Source: Mycobacterium tilburgii | GTDB taxonomy: Bacteria; Actinomycetota; Actinomycetes; Mycobacteriales; Mycobacteriaceae | Length of the DNA stretch: 44,612 nucleotides | Reading direction: 5' to 3' | Assembly: GCF_902168065.1 (NCBI RefSeq) | Contig: NZ_LR655717.1 | Span: 1-44,612 of the forward strand | Part shown: piece after piece, positions 19,035 to 27,369 of the stretch | Layout: the number at the start of each line of letters is the position of its first letter | How positions within the stretch are numbered: position 1 is the first letter of the stretch | Program-made: the position numbers and the translations under genes | The notes under the pieces: model-generated | Seen by the model: only the letters and a program-made list of their open reading frames with translations | The model's database searches: none | Told to the model about the DNA's origin: nothing

Positions 19035-19994
19035 GTGGTAATTGAGGTGTCGGACCAGAACTCGTCAACAGGCCAGCGCCCTGGCAAACGTATCGTCTAC
19101 GCCGCGGGTGCGGTACTGTGGCGGCAGGCCTGTCACGATTCGGCCAACCGAGAGTTGGAGGTTGCCGTCATCCACCGTCCCCGCTACGACGATTGGTCGC
19201 TGCCGAAGGGCAAAGTCGACCCGGGCGAGACGGCACCCGTGGCCGCGGTCCGCGAGGTGTTCGAGGAGACCGGACACCGCTGCATCCTCGGCCGGCGGCT
19301 CAACAAGGTGAGCTACCCGATCGATCAGGGCGTCAAGAAAGTGTACTACTGGGCGGCCCGCAGCACCGGCGGTGAATTCACACCCGGGAAAGAGGTCAAC
19401 GAACTGCTGTGGCTGCCAGTTGCCAAAGCGATGCAGAAACTCGACTACGCCCAAGATCTAAATGTGTTGCAGAGCTTCACAAAACACCCCGCAGACACGC
19501 ATACGGTGTTGGTGGTCCGGCATGGCACGGCGGGCCGGAAGGCGCGCTTCTCCGGCGACGACACGAAGCGCCCGCTAGACAAGAGGGGCCGCGCCCAGGC
19601 GGAAGCGCTCGTCCCACAGCTGCTGGCGTTCGGCGCCACCGAGGTACATGCCGCCGACCGGGTGCGCTGCCACCAGACCGTGCAACCGCTCGCGGAGGAG
19701 CTGGGTGTCACGATCGAGAACGAGCCCAGCCTCACCGAAGAGTCGTATGCCAAGAATCCCAAACGCGGCCGGCATAGGCTGCTGCGTATCGCCGAACACC
19801 AGGGCAACCCGGTGATCTGCTCTCAGGGCAAGGTGATTCCGGATCTGGTCGGGTGGTGGTGCGACCGCGACGGGGTGCGCCCCGACAAATCCCGTAACCA
19901 CAAAGGGAGCACCTGGGTGCTATCGCTGTGCGACGGCCGACTGGTGGGCGCCGACTACATCGGCGGTGCGCTGGCCGCGAACGTACGGGCCTGA
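19035..19994 (+). CDS. mutT1: MutT1: Nudix hydrolase fused to histidine phosphatase domain
   Basis: Cleans oxidised nucleotides (8-oxo-dGTP and 8-oxo-GTP) and hydrolyses diadenosine polyphosphates in studied mycobacterial homologues. Two domains: residues 20-145 are Nudix, with the box running from KGKVDPGET to REVFEETGH (about 58-81), and residues 155-310 are a histidine-phosphatase domain with R162-H163-G164 and later CHQTVQPLA. The two-domain architecture is the mycobacterial MutT1 type. Start candidates are GTG 19035 and GTG 19047 (giving SDQNSSTGQ); the second fits remembered homologues better. It begins only 6 bases after the ppk1 stop and converges with hupB across a strong hairpin. 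Confidence 0.95.
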   Translation: MVIEVSDQNSSTGQRPGKRIVYAAGAVLWRQACHDSANRELEVAVIHRPRYDDWSLPKGKVDPGETAPVAAVREVFEETGHRCILGRRLNKVSYPIDQGVKKVYYWAARSTGGEFTPGKEVNELLWLPVAKAMQKLDYAQDLNVLQSFTKHPADTHTVLVVRHGTAGRKARFSGDDTKRPLDKRGRAQAEALVPQLLAFGATEVHAADRVRCHQTVQPLAEELGVTIENEPSLTEESYAKNPKRGRHRLLRIAEHQGNPVICSQGKVIPDLVGWWCDRDGVRPDKSRNHKGSTWVLSLCDGRLVGADYIGGALAANVRA

Positions 19995-19995
19995 C

Positions 19996-20044
19996 ACACG
20001 AATACCCTTCGGGGGCAGCGATGCCACCCGAAGTGTATTCGTGT
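19996..20044. terminator. bidirectional hairpin between convergent mutT1 and hupB
   Basis: Arms 19996-20013 and 20027-20044 are 18 bases long with one mismatch. The loop adds four pairs (GGCA/TGCC) closed by a GCGA tetraloop of GNRA type. It sits 1 base past the mutT1 stop and 11 bases past the hupB stop and can serve both transcripts. There is no T-run on the plus side. Confidence 0.75.
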
Positions 20045-20055
20045 CTGAACTTGTT

Positions 20056-20652
20056 TTACTTGCGACTACGCTTGGCGGCGGTCTTCTTGGCGGGCGCTTT
20101 TTTGGCGGTCGCCTTCTTGGCCGGAGCCTTGGTTGCGGCCTTCTTCACCGGCGCTTTTTTGGCGGTCGCCTTCTTGGCCGGAGCCTTGGTTGCGGCCTTC
20201 TTCACCGGCGCTTTTTTGGCGGTCGCCTTCTTGGCCGGAGCCTTGGTTGCAGCCTTCTTGGCTGCAGTCTTCTTGGCTGCAGTCTTCTTGGCTACAGTCT
20301 TCTTGGCTACAGTCTTCTTGGCTGCGCCTCCTACAACACCACGTTTCACGGCCGGTCCTTCCGACGGGAGGCGCTGTGCGCCAGCGACAACCGCTTTGAA
20401 TTGGGCGCCCGGGCGGAATGCCGGGACAGACGTCGGCTTCACCTTCACCGTCTCACCGGTACGCGGGTTGCGGGCGACACGCGCTGCGCGGCGTCGTTGT
20501 TCAAACACACCGAACCCGGTGATCGTCACGCTGTCGCCCTTGTGCACTGCGCGCACAATGGTGTCGACAACATTCTCAACGGCGGCGGTCGCCTGCCGAC
20601 GGTCCGATCCCAATTTCTGTGTGAGCACATCTATGAGCTCTGCTTTGTTCAT
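20056..20652 (-). CDS. hupB: histone-like nucleoid protein HupB (HU with Lys/Ala-rich tail)
   Basis: DNA-binding and compacting protein. Residues 1-90 are a standard HU domain: [14 protein letters not shown], then [23 protein letters not shown] with the DNA-gripping arm, and FRPGAQFK. Residues about 105-198 form the actinobacterial histone-H1-like tail of KKA, KKT and PAKK repeats, coded by tandem DNA repeats. I start at ATG 20652 with GGAGGG 5 bases upstream instead of the longer open frame to 20703. The length of 198 residues is shorter than the 214 I recall for M. tuberculosis, the difference lying in the repeat tail. It converges with mutT1; leuD lies upstream on the same strand. Confidence 0.96.
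   Translation of the reverse strand: MNKAELIDVLTQKLGSDRRQATAAVENVVDTIVRAVHKGDSVTITGFGVFEQRRRAARVARNPRTGETVKVKPTSVPAFRPGAQFKAVVAGAQRLPSEGPAVKRGVVGGAAKKTVAKKTVAKKTAAKKTAAKKAATKAPAKKATAKKAPVKKAATKAPAKKATAKKAPVKKAATKAPAKKATAKKAPAKKTAAKRSRK
20094..20256 (-). repeat. 57-bp tandem repeat, about 2.9 copies, in hupB
   Basis: Units begin at 20094, 20151 and 20208 with an exact period of 57 bases (19 codons). Copies one and two are identical, and copy three diverges at its end. They encode the [19 protein letters not shown] unit of the HupB tail, and 57 keeps the frame. Confidence 0.93.
20250..20325 (-). repeat. 15-bp tandem repeat, about five copies, in hupB
   Basis: Five near-identical 15-base units of the form cttcttggctgcagt (with gctaca variants) encode AKKTV and AKKTA pentapeptides at the inner end of the HupB tail. 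Confidence 0.88.
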
Positions 20653-20783
20653 CCAAACCCTCCGAAGCCAGTGGTTCCATTTTTGGCAACCGACTGCGAA
20701 CACGGTAAACCCTCACCCAGCAAATTTCCAAGCGCCACGCGCAATTTCACGGACACTCGACAGGAAATTTTGGAATCCGGTTG

Positions 20784-20797
20784 CCGCCCTTGGGCGG
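20784..20797 (-). terminator. possible terminator of leuC-leuD
   Basis: CCGCCC and GGGCGG are exact inverted copies separated by two bases, about 30 bases past the leuD stop and upstream of hupB. The loop is too short for the full stem, and no T-run follows, so function is doubtful. Confidence 0.35.
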
Positions 20798-20826
20798 TGA
20801 CGCCGGCGAAAAATAAGTCTTTCTAG

Positions 20827-21462
20827 CTAAGCCGATCGGAGCGAAATCTCAGCCCGATCGGGGATTAACGGGGCGGGCAGCGTGCGCGGTTTCCAGTCCG
20901 GACGGGACGCCTCGAAGGACTCGACCTGGTCGAGTTTCCGCAGCGTAAGGCCTATGTCGTCGAGTCCTTCAAGCAGTCGCCAGGCGGTGTGGTCGTCAAT
21001 CCTGAACGGCAGCACCGTCGTTCCAGCTGTGATATTTCGATCTTGAAGATTGGCAGTGATTTCCAGGCCCGGGCTCTGCTCGATGAGCTTCCAAAGCAGT
21101 TCGACACCGTCTTGGTCGACTTCGGCGGCCAGCAGCCCCGCCTTGCCCGCATTGCCCCGAAAAATGTCACCGAACCGAGACGAGATGACCACCCGGAACC
21201 CGTAGTCCATCAGTGCCCAGACGGCATGTTCGCGTGACGATCCGGTTCCGAAGTCAGGGCCGGCCACCAACACCGAGCCTCGGTCAAAGGGGCTGAGGTT
21301 GAGCACGAATGAAGGATCGGATCGCCATGAGGCGAACAAGCTGTCCTCAAATCCGGTTCGGGTGACACGCTTCAGATAGACAGCGGGAATGATCTGATCG
21401 GTGTCGACATTGGACCGGCGCAGCGGCACGCCAATCCCGGTGTGGGTCTGAAAGGGTTCCAT
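20827..21462 (-). CDS. leuD: 3-isopropylmalate dehydratase small subunit
   Basis: Pairs with LeuC to isomerise 2-isopropylmalate to 3-isopropylmalate in leucine synthesis. Landmarks are [58 protein letters not shown] and [19 protein letters not shown]. Two starts are open: ATG 21486, overlapping the leuC stop, and ATG 21462, which has GAGGA upstream and gives the family start [10 protein letters not shown] prefer the latter (211 residues). The C-terminus runs about 13 residues past the remembered M. tuberculosis end (WKPRTLP), as [14 protein letters not shown]. One extra T near 20867 would explain it, since without it CCG is followed by TAA. The catalytic core is untouched. Confidence 0.95.
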   Translation of the reverse strand: MEPFQTHTGIGVPLRRSNVDTDQIIPAVYLKRVTRTGFEDSLFASWRSDPSFVLNLSPFDRGSVLVAGPDFGTGSSREHAVWALMDYGFRVVISSRFGDIFRGNAGKAGLLAAEVDQDGVELLWKLIEQSPGLEITANLQDRNITAGTTVLPFRIDDHTAWRLLEGLDDIGLTLRKLDQVESFEASRPDWKPRTLPAPLIPDRAEISLRSA

Positions 21463-21482
21463 CTTCGTCCTCGATTTCGTTT

Positions 21483-22934
21483 TCATTTCAAGTCGGCCGG
21501 AGCGGACAAGGTGCCACGGACCGCGGTTGCCGCGGCGACCGCCGGCGATACCAAATGCGTACGGCCGCCTTTACCCTGCCGCCCTTCGAAGTTGCGGTTA
21601 GACGTCGCAGCGCACCGCTCGCCGGATGCGAGCTGATCGGGGTTCATGCCCAGGCACATCGAGCAGCCCGCCTGGCGCCATTCGGCGCCGGCGGCGGTGA
21701 AAACCTCGCCCAATCCTTCGGCTTCGGCCTGCGCGCGCACCCGCATCGAGCCGGGTACCACCAACATCCGGACGCCCGGGGCCACCTTTCGACCGCGCAA
21801 CACGTCGGCCACTACCCGCAGATCTTCGATACGACCGTTGGTACAAGAGCCGACGAACACCCTGTCGACGGAGATCTCCCGCATCGGCATACCCGGCCGA
21901 AGGTCCATATACGCCAACGCTTTCTCGGCCGACTGCCGTTCGGCGTCGTTGGTCATCAACTCGGGATCGGGCACCGCCGACCCCAGCGGCATCCCTTGGC
22001 CCGGGTTGGTTCCCCAGGTGACGAACGGAGTCAGCGACTGCGCATCCAGGTACACCTCGGTGTCGAAGACGGCGCCCTCATCGGTGCGCAGCTGTTGCCA
22101 GTACTGCACCGCGGCATCCCATTGCGCGCCCGTCGGCGCGTGCGGCCGGCCACGCAGGAATTCGAACGTGGTCTCGTCCGGTGCGACCATTCCGGCCCGG
22201 GCGCCGGCCTCGATGCTCATGTTGCAGACCGTCATGCGGCCCTCCATGGACAGCGATTCGATGGCGCTGCCCCGGTATTCGATGACGTGGCCCTGGCCGC
22301 CGCCGGTGCCGATCTTGGCGATCAGCGCGAGAATGATGTCCTTGGCCGTCACGCCGGCCGGCAACTCCCCGTCGACATTCACCGACATCGTCTTGAACGG
22401 CCGCAGCGGCAACGTCTGGGTGGCCAGCACATGCGCGACCTCCGAAGTGCCGATCCCCATTGCCAATGCGCCGAATGCGCCGTGCGTGGACGTGTGACTG
22501 TCCCCACAGACGATCGTCATGCCGGGCTGGGTGAGCCCCAATTGCGGCCCGACGACGTGCACGATGCCCTGCTCGATATCGCCCATGGGGTGCAGGCGCA
22601 CACCGAATTCGGCGCAGTTTGCCCGCAAAGTCGCGACCTGGGTACGCGATACCGGGTCGGCGATCGGCTTGTCGATGTCGACGGTGGGCACGTTGTGGTC
22701 CTCGGTGGCCAACGTCAGGTCGGGCCGGCGCACGCCGCGACCGGCCAGGCGCAGAACGTCGAACGCCTGCGGGCTGGTAACCTCATGAACCAAATGCAGA
22801 TCGGCGTAGATCAAGTCGGGCGCGCCGGCCCCCTCGGCTGAGGAGCCGGATACCACAACGTGGTCCTCCCAAACCTTTTCGGCCAAGGTGCGCCGCCGGC
22901 CGCCACCCGGCCGCTGGATTTCGCTTCCCACCAT
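21483..22934 (-). CDS. leuC: 3-isopropylmalate dehydratase large subunit
   Basis: Aconitase-family subunit that carries the [4Fe-4S] cluster; acts with LeuD. The 483 residues are slightly longer than usual because the N-terminus starts with a Gly/Arg-rich stretch ([15 protein letters not shown]) before [13 protein letters not shown]. Cluster cysteines are visible in VGSCTNGR and in [10 protein letters not shown]. Other landmarks are [41 protein letters not shown] and [10 protein letters not shown]. It is the first gene of leuC-leuD and is divergent from an IclR-type gene, the usual arrangement for its regulator in actinobacteria. Confidence 0.97.
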   Translation of the reverse strand: MVGSEIQRPGGGRRRTLAEKVWEDHVVVSGSSAEGAGAPDLIYADLHLVHEVTSPQAFDVLRLAGRGVRRPDLTLATEDHNVPTVDIDKPIADPVSRTQVATLRANCAEFGVRLHPMGDIEQGIVHVVGPQLGLTQPGMTIVCGDSHTSTHGAFGALAMGIGTSEVAHVLATQTLPLRPFKTMSVNVDGELPAGVTAKDIILALIAKIGTGGGQGHVIEYRGSAIESLSMEGRMTVCNMSIEAGARAGMVAPDETTFEFLRGRPHAPTGAQWDAAVQYWQQLRTDEGAVFDTEVYLDAQSLTPFVTWGTNPGQGMPLGSAVPDPELMTNDAERQSAEKALAYMDLRPGMPMREISVDRVFVGSCTNGRIEDLRVVADVLRGRKVAPGVRMLVVPGSMRVRAQAEAEGLGEVFTAAGAEWRQAGCSMCLGMNPDQLASGERCAATSNRNFEGRQGKGGRTHLVSPAVAAATAVRGTLSAPADLK

Positions 22935-22987
22935 GAATCTCGCCTCGATTCGCCTCGTCTGCGGCTCGCCGATCAGCTGGGCTGTGA

Positions 22988-23002
22988 TCTCATAATACGA
23001 GA
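22988..23002. promoter_or_regulatory. candidate IclR-type operator / leuC -10 region
   Basis: Imperfect palindrome TCTCATAATACGAGA between the divergent leuC and IclR genes. The minus strand of its centre reads TATTAT, a good -10 for leuC, so a bound regulator would block leuC transcription. A related element, TCTCTTTATGAGA (23011-23023), overlaps the regulator's own start codon, suggesting autoregulation. Confidence 0.55.
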
Positions 23003-23017
23003 CGCTAATATCTCTTT

Positions 23018-23719
23018 ATGAGACAGCATAGCGGCATCGGCGTCCTGGATAAAGCCGTGTATGTGCTGCACACGATCGCGGAATCGCCCTGCGGGTTGGC
23101 CGAACTGTGTGAGCGGACCAGGCTTCCGCGGGCCACAGCCTATCGGCTGGCGGCCGCGCTGGAGGTGCATCGCCTGGTTGCACGCGATGACGATGGGCGT
23201 TGGCAGCTCGGTCCCGCGCTGACCGAACTTGCGGCGCACGTTGATGATCCGTTGCTAGCAGCGGGCGCGGCGGTCCTGCCCCAATTGCGGGAGATGACCG
23301 GCGAGAGCGTGCAGCTGTATCGCCTCGAGGGCAACTCGCGGGTCTGCGTCGCGGCCCTAGAACCGGCTGCGGGTCTTCGCGATACGGTCCTGGTCGGCGC
23401 CCGGCTGCCGATGACGGCTGGTTCGGGAGCCAAAGTTCTGTTAGCCCACAGCGACGCCGCCACGCAGAAGGCAGTGCTGCCTACCGCGATGTTCACCGAA
23501 CGGACGCTGGCTGAAGTGCGCCGGCGGGGTTGGGCGCAAAGCGTTGCCGAGCGTGAGCCGGGAGTCGCGAGCGTCTCGGCGCCGGTGCGCGACGGCCGCG
23601 GCACAGTCGTCGCGACCATCTCGGTATCGGGGCCGATCGACCGGATCGGGCGCCGCCCAGGTGTGCGCTGGGCGGCCGACCTGCTGGCCGCGGCCGAGGC
23701 GATGACGCGCCTGCTCTAA
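23018..23719 (+). CDS. IclR-family regulator of leuCD (NdgR/LtbR-like)
   Basis: Transcription regulator of 233 residues (Rv2989 family). The N-terminal winged helix-turn-helix covers about 1-70 (GLAELCERTRLPRATAYRLAAALEVHRLV). The C-terminal IclR effector domain follows, with GESVQLYRLEGNSRVCVAALEP, LPMTAGSGAKVLLA and SVSAPVRDGRGTVVATISVSGP. In Corynebacterium and Streptomyces the orthologues (LtbR, NdgR/AreB) sit divergent to leuCD and control leucine synthesis; the same layout here supports that role. The start ATG 23018 lies inside the second operator-like element, and no clear ribosome site precedes it, so the transcript may be leaderless or nearly so. Confidence 0.9.
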   Translation: MRQHSGIGVLDKAVYVLHTIAESPCGLAELCERTRLPRATAYRLAAALEVHRLVARDDDGRWQLGPALTELAAHVDDPLLAAGAAVLPQLREMTGESVQLYRLEGNSRVCVAALEPAAGLRDTVLVGARLPMTAGSGAKVLLAHSDAATQKAVLPTAMFTERTLAEVRRRGWAQSVAEREPGVASVSAPVRDGRGTVVATISVSGPIDRIGRRPGVRWAADLLAAAEAMTRLL

Positions 23720-23730
23720 GTGGGCCCGCC

Positions 23731-23850
23731 TTCGAACGTGCGGCCGCGGCTTTGGGCGTGTAACTACGGCTTTGGGCGTGTAACTACGGCTTTGGGCGTG
23801 TAACTACGGCTTTGGGCGTGTAACCACGGCTTCGAGCGTGCAACCGCGGC
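23731..23850. repeat. 20-bp tandem repeat, six units, intergenic
   Basis: Six consecutive units of exactly 20 bases start at 23731, 23751, 23771, 23791, 23811 and 23831. Units two to four are identical (tttgggcgtgtaactacggc), unit five has one change, and the outer two are diverged. There are no spacers. It fills the gap between the IclR gene and the FDOR gene. Confidence 0.97.
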
Positions 23851-23938
23851 GGGGTCGTCCGGCGTGTCGCCGCCGTGGCGGCACACCCACAGCAACCCCC
23901 CGTACGGTCGACACCGGGCGCCTGACAGACTGACCGCC

Positions 23939-24451
23939 ATGGGAACCAACCAACGCGCGAGCATCGTCATGTCGAACGAGGAGATCGCCGATTTCGTCGA
24001 AAAGAGCCGCACCGGAACACTGGCCACCGTCGGTCCCGACGGCCAGCCGCACCTGACCGCCATGTGGTACGCCGTCGTCGACGGCGAAATCTGGCTGGAG
24101 ACAAAAGCCAAGTCACAAAAGGCGGTGAACCTGACCCGGGATCAGCGAGTGAGCTTCCTGATCGAGGACGGCCACACCTACGACACGCTGCGCGGCGTCT
24201 CGTTCGAGGGTGTTGCGGAGATCGTCGACGATCCGGATGTCGCACACCGGGTCGGAGTCAGCGTCTGGGAGCGCTACACCGGGCCCTACACCGACGAGAT
24301 GAAGCCGTTCGTCGAGCAGATGATGAACAAGCGGGTGTGCGTGCGCATCGTCGCCCGGCGGGCGCGCTCATGGGATCACCTCAAACTCGGCTTGGCTCCG
24401 ATACCTGTGGGCGGTTCCACCGCACCGGCCGTGCCGGGGAGCGGCCAGTAA
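23939..24451 (+). CDS. FDOR-type F420/flavin-binding protein (Rv2991 family)
   Basis: Split-beta-barrel flavin/deazaflavin protein of 170 residues. I start at ATG 23939 (MGTNQRASIVMSNEEI), where similarity to the remembered Rv2991 begins; the open frame to 23864 runs into the repeat array and is unlikely. Landmarks are TGTLATVGPDGQPHLTAMWYAVVDGEIWLETKAKSQKA-type strands with the basic cofactor-binding segment (KAKSQKAVNLTRD), then VSFLIEDG, LRGVSFEGVAEIV and the C-terminal RARSWDHLKLGL. Rv2991 belongs to the F420-binding FDOR-B group; substrate unknown. The presence of cofC nearby shows the cell makes F420. Confidence 0.85.
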   Translation: MGTNQRASIVMSNEEIADFVEKSRTGTLATVGPDGQPHLTAMWYAVVDGEIWLETKAKSQKAVNLTRDQRVSFLIEDGHTYDTLRGVSFEGVAEIVDDPDVAHRVGVSVWERYTGPYTDEMKPFVEQMMNKRVCVRIVARRARSWDHLKLGLAPIPVGGSTAPAVPGSGQ

Positions 24452-24468
24452 CTGCGATCGCAGTGTTG

Positions 24469-24541
24469 TAGCCCCGATGGGATTCGAACCCACGCTACCG
24501 CCGTGAGAGGGCGGCGTCCTAGGCCGCTAGACGACGGGGCC
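24469..24541 (-). tRNA. tRNA-Glu (anticodon CTC)
   Basis: Cloverleaf of 73 nt. Acceptor arms are GGCCCCG and CGGGGCT, with a G-U first pair as in mycobacterial tRNA-Glu. The anticodon stem-loop is CCGCC-CTCTCAC-GGCGG with anticodon CTC. The T-loop is TTCGAAT between GTGGG and CCCAT. The 3' CCA is not encoded. Confidence 0.96.
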
Positions 24542-24622
24542 AGAACCGATCCGAGCTGCCAGCATAGCTCACCCGACGGGGGCGACCTATTCGTTGGGCA
24601 ACGGTGTGCAGCTTAACGGATT

Positions 24623-24697
24623 TGGCTGGGGTACCAGGATTCGAACCTAGAATGGCTGAACCAGAATCAGCTGTGTTGCCAATTACACCATACCCCA
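24623..24697 (-). tRNA. tRNA-Gln (anticodon CTG)
   Basis: Cloverleaf of 75 nt including an encoded CCA (24623-24625). The acceptor begins TGGGGTA and ends TACCCCA before the discriminator G. The anticodon stem-loop is GCTGA-TTCTGGT-TCAGC with anticodon CTG. The T-loop is TTCGAAT. It lies 81 bases upstream of tRNA-Glu on the same strand and downstream of gltX. Confidence 0.96.
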
Positions 24698-24752
24698 TTG
24701 GCTGCCTAAACATGCTGTTCAGAGCGGTTTCTGCGAGCTAGTGCCCACCAGG

Positions 24753-24785
24753 AAAGGCCGCCGCTGCCAACCGTTGTCGGCCTTT
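24753..24785 (-). terminator. terminator-like hairpin after gltX
   Basis: AAAGGCCG (24753-24760) and CGGCCTTT (24778-24785) are exact inverted copies, separated by 17 bases, about 18 bases past the gltX stop. There is a short T-run within the distal arm only. Confidence 0.5.
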
Positions 24786-24802
24786 GCAAACCGCAGTGCA
24801 GA

Positions 24803-26317
24803 CTACCAAAGACTCACCGGTCCTTCCGAATGCAAGGTCGGCTTGCGCTTACGGCGCGGCGATCTGCGCGCGGGTGCCCGCAGGCGCGCCAGGCTGCGGT
24901 CACGACCGAGCAGCTCCAGCGACTCGAACAGTGGCGGGCTGATCGTCGTTCCGGTGGCCGCGACCCGGATGGGGCCGAACGCCTTGCGCGGTTTGAGGGC
25001 CAGACCGTCGATCAGCGCGGACTTGAGCGCCTCCTCGATATGGTCCGCGGTCCAGTCCGTCAGGCCGTCCAGCGCCGTCAGGGCGGCCTCCAGCACGGCG
25101 GCCCCGTCGGGTCCCAGCTTCTTGGCGGCGGCTTTGGGGTCGATCGCGTAGTCGTCGTTGAGGAACTTCAGCAGCTCCCATGCGTCGCCCAGCACCACGA
25201 TGCGGGTCTGCACCAGCTCGGCCGCGGTCGCGAACGCCACCGCGTCCAGCGGCAGGTGATGCCCATGCACCTCGAAATAGTCACGCAATTGGGCGGTGAA
25301 GTCGTCGACGTCGAGCATCCGGATATGTTCGGCGTTGATTGCGTCGGCCTTCTTCTGGTCAAATCGAGCCGGGTTGGAATTGACATTGACCACGTCGAAC
25401 GCGGCCACCATCTCGTCGAGGCTGAACACGTCGTGATCGTCGGCGATCGCCCAGCCCAGCAGCGCAAGGTAATTCAGCAGCCCTTCGGGGATGAATCCAC
25501 GGTCGCGGTGGGCGAACAAGTTGGACTGCGGGTCACGCTTGGACAGCTTTTTGGTGCCCTCCCCAAAAACCGTTGGTAGGTGAGCGAATTGCGGCACACG
25601 CTCAGCCACCCCGATGCGGATCAACGCCTGGTACAACGCTAGCTGGCGCGGCGTGGAGGGCAGTATGTCCTCGCCGCGCAGCACGTGGGTGATCTTCATC
25701 AGCGCGTCGTCGCACGGGTTGACCAAAGTGTACAACGGATCTCCGCTGGCGCGGGTCAACGCGAAATCGGGTACTGAACCCGCCGCGAAGGTGGTGGTGC
25801 CGCGCACCAGGTCATCCCAGCTAAGGTCCTCGTCGGGCATCCGCAGGCGCACCACCGGTTTACGGCCTTCGGCCAGAAACGCGGCACGCTGGGCGTCGGT
25901 CAATTGGCGGTCGAAGTTGTCGTAACCCAGCTTCGGGTTGCGGCCGGCCGCGAGATGGCGAGCCTCAACCTCTTCCGGAGTGGAGAACGCGTAGTACGCC
26001 TCACCCGCCGCGAGCAGCTTGTCCACCACGTCGCGGTAGATGTCACGGCGCTGCGACTGCCGGTAGGGGGCGTAGGGTCCACCGACTTCCGGTCCCTCGT
26101 CCCAATCGAGGCCGAGCCAGCGCAACGCGTCGAGCAGAGCCGAATAGCTTTCCTCGCTGTCGCGCTCGGCGTCGGTGTCCTCGATCCGAAAGACGAAAGT
26201 GCCGCCGGTGTGCCGGGCGTAGGCCCAGTTGAACAGCGCGGTGCGGACCATCCCGACGTGCGGCGTGCCCGTCGGTGATGGACAGAACCGGACTCGCACC
26301 CCGCTCGATGCGGTCAC
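24803..26317 (-). CDS. gltX: glutamyl-tRNA synthetase (probably non-discriminating)
   Basis: Class I synthetase that charges tRNA-Glu and, in organisms without GlnRS, also tRNA-Gln with glutamate. HIGH-type motif is H20-V-G-M in [19 protein letters not shown]-type motif is KLSKR at 257-261. [11 protein letters not shown] and [13 protein letters not shown] are further class signatures. The C-terminus is odd: after [16 protein letters not shown] it continues with a basic tail ([18 protein letters not shown]...) instead of the short RAARQLVGHA-type end remembered for M. tuberculosis. Adding one base restores RAARAQIAAP-stop. So the last residues are probably a frameshift extension, likely tolerated. 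It overlaps the FAH-family gene by four bases. Confidence 0.95.
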   Translation of the reverse strand: MTASSGVRVRFCPSPTGTPHVGMVRTALFNWAYARHTGGTFVFRIEDTDAERDSEESYSALLDALRWLGLDWDEGPEVGGPYAPYRQSQRRDIYRDVVDKLLAAGEAYYAFSTPEEVEARHLAAGRNPKLGYDNFDRQLTDAQRAAFLAEGRKPVVRLRMPDEDLSWDDLVRGTTTFAAGSVPDFALTRASGDPLYTLVNPCDDALMKITHVLRGEDILPSTPRQLALYQALIRIGVAERVPQFAHLPTVFGEGTKKLSKRDPQSNLFAHRDRGFIPEGLLNYLALLGWAIADDHDVFSLDEMVAAFDVVNVNSNPARFDQKKADAINAEHIRMLDVDDFTAQLRDYFEVHGHHLPLDAVAFATAAELVQTRIVVLGDAWELLKFLNDDYAIDPKAAAKKLGPDGAAVLEAALTALDGLTDWTADHIEEALKSALIDGLALKPRKAFGPIRVAATGTTISPPLFESLELLGRDRSLARLRAPARRSPRRKRKPTLHSEGPVSLW

Positions 26318-27114
26318 GACTTCCCTTTTCGGACCACGGGATTGGACAAGGTCCCGATGCCCTCGATGGTGATGGCGACGGTGTCACCGTCCTCGATGGG
26401 GCCGACACCGGCTGGTGTCCCGGTCAGGATGAGGTCGCCGGGCAGCAAGGTCATGACCGCGGTGATCCACTCCACGATCGCGCCGACGTCGTGAATCAGC
26501 AACGAGGTGCGGCTGTCCTGTTTGACCTCGCCGTTGACTTCAGTGCGCAGCGCGAAGTCGGCCGGGTCGACATCGGTGACCATCCACGGGCCGACCGGGC
26601 AGAAGGTGTTGCGGGCCTTCGCGTGGGTCCACTGCCCGTCTGCCTTTGGTTGATCGCGCGCCGACACGTCGTTTGCGATGGTGTAACCGAGGATGCTCTC
26701 GGCGGCCTGGGCCGCGGGGGCGTCCTTGCACGGACGACCGATCACGATCGCCAGCTCGCCCTCGAAGTGCACGGGTGATGCGTTGGCCGGCAACCGAATC
26801 GGCACGTTCGGCCCTATGATGGCGGTGCTCTGCTTGAGGAAGATGATCGGATCTTCCGCGGCGAACCCGGTGGCGAATTTCTCCATCTCAGCAATGTGGT
26901 CGGCGTAGTTCTTGCCGATGCAGACCACCTTGCCCGCCAGCATCGAGGTTAGCAGGCGAACGTCTGCGACCGACCACGAGCGGCCGGTGAACGTCGGGGT
27001 GCCGAAGGGATGCTCGGCGATCTCACGGGCAACCATCGCAGCGGGATCCTCCAGCGGACCCTCGATGCTGACAAAGGAAACACCCTCCGGACTGGCGATT
27101 CGACCAAGGCGCAT
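26314..27114 (-). CDS. fumarylacetoacetate hydrolase (FAH) family protein (Rv2993c)
   Basis: FAH-fold protein of 266 residues. Family members hydrolyse or decarboxylate beta-diketo acids, including oxaloacetate. The core starts at [14 protein letters not shown], then [12 protein letters not shown], and [13 protein letters not shown] with the metal-binding acidic residues, then [12 protein letters not shown], and later [19 protein letters not shown]. These are the standard order and spacing. The stop overlaps the gltX start by four bases (ATGA), so it is translationally coupled upstream of gltX. The exact substrate is not known; annotation as hydroxyhepta-diene-dioate isomerase is common but unproven. 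Confidence 0.87.
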   Translation of the reverse strand: MRLGRIASPEGVSFVSIEGPLEDPAAMVAREIAEHPFGTPTFTGRSWSVADVRLLTSMLAGKVVCIGKNYADHIAEMEKFATGFAAEDPIIFLKQSTAIIGPNVPIRLPANASPVHFEGELAIVIGRPCKDAPAAQAAESILGYTIANDVSARDQPKADGQWTHAKARNTFCPVGPWMVTDVDPADFALRTEVNGEVKQDSRTSLLIHDVGAIVEWITAVMTLLPGDLILTGTPAGVGPIEDGDTVAITIEGIGTLSNPVVRKGKS

Positions 27115-27369
27115 TTCGTCGAGCCTAGTGGCGGTCGCGAGACCGGCGGCAGCCGGGCGACGCGGGCCGTGAACAGAGGAACAGCGGCGCTCGAATCATG
27201 ATGCGACACGCCGCATTGCCCGCGACCAGCGCTCACCCGATTCGAACAAACTTGTGGAAGCATGAACAAAACAAATAGCGAAGGAGCGGACCGTCTCGGA
27301 ACCGGCGAACACCCACTCGCTGGTGTGGCTCGGCGTTTTCTGTTCCTCGGCGGGATGACCGCGGGCGGT

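Noticed and set aside
23731..23850. CRISPR array
   Set aside because: The units are directly adjacent with no spacers, and no cas genes are present; it is a simple tandem repeat.
23804..24111. Short proteins read through the 20-bp repeat on the minus strand
   Set aside because: Their repetitive VVTRPKP-type sequence comes from translating the repeat, and they overlap the FDOR gene antisense.
27115..27369. Promoter or small gene upstream of the FAH-family gene
   Set aside because: The open frames here lack coding features and no convincing -35/-10 pair was found; it is probably what is left of the deleted 5' part of the MFS gene.
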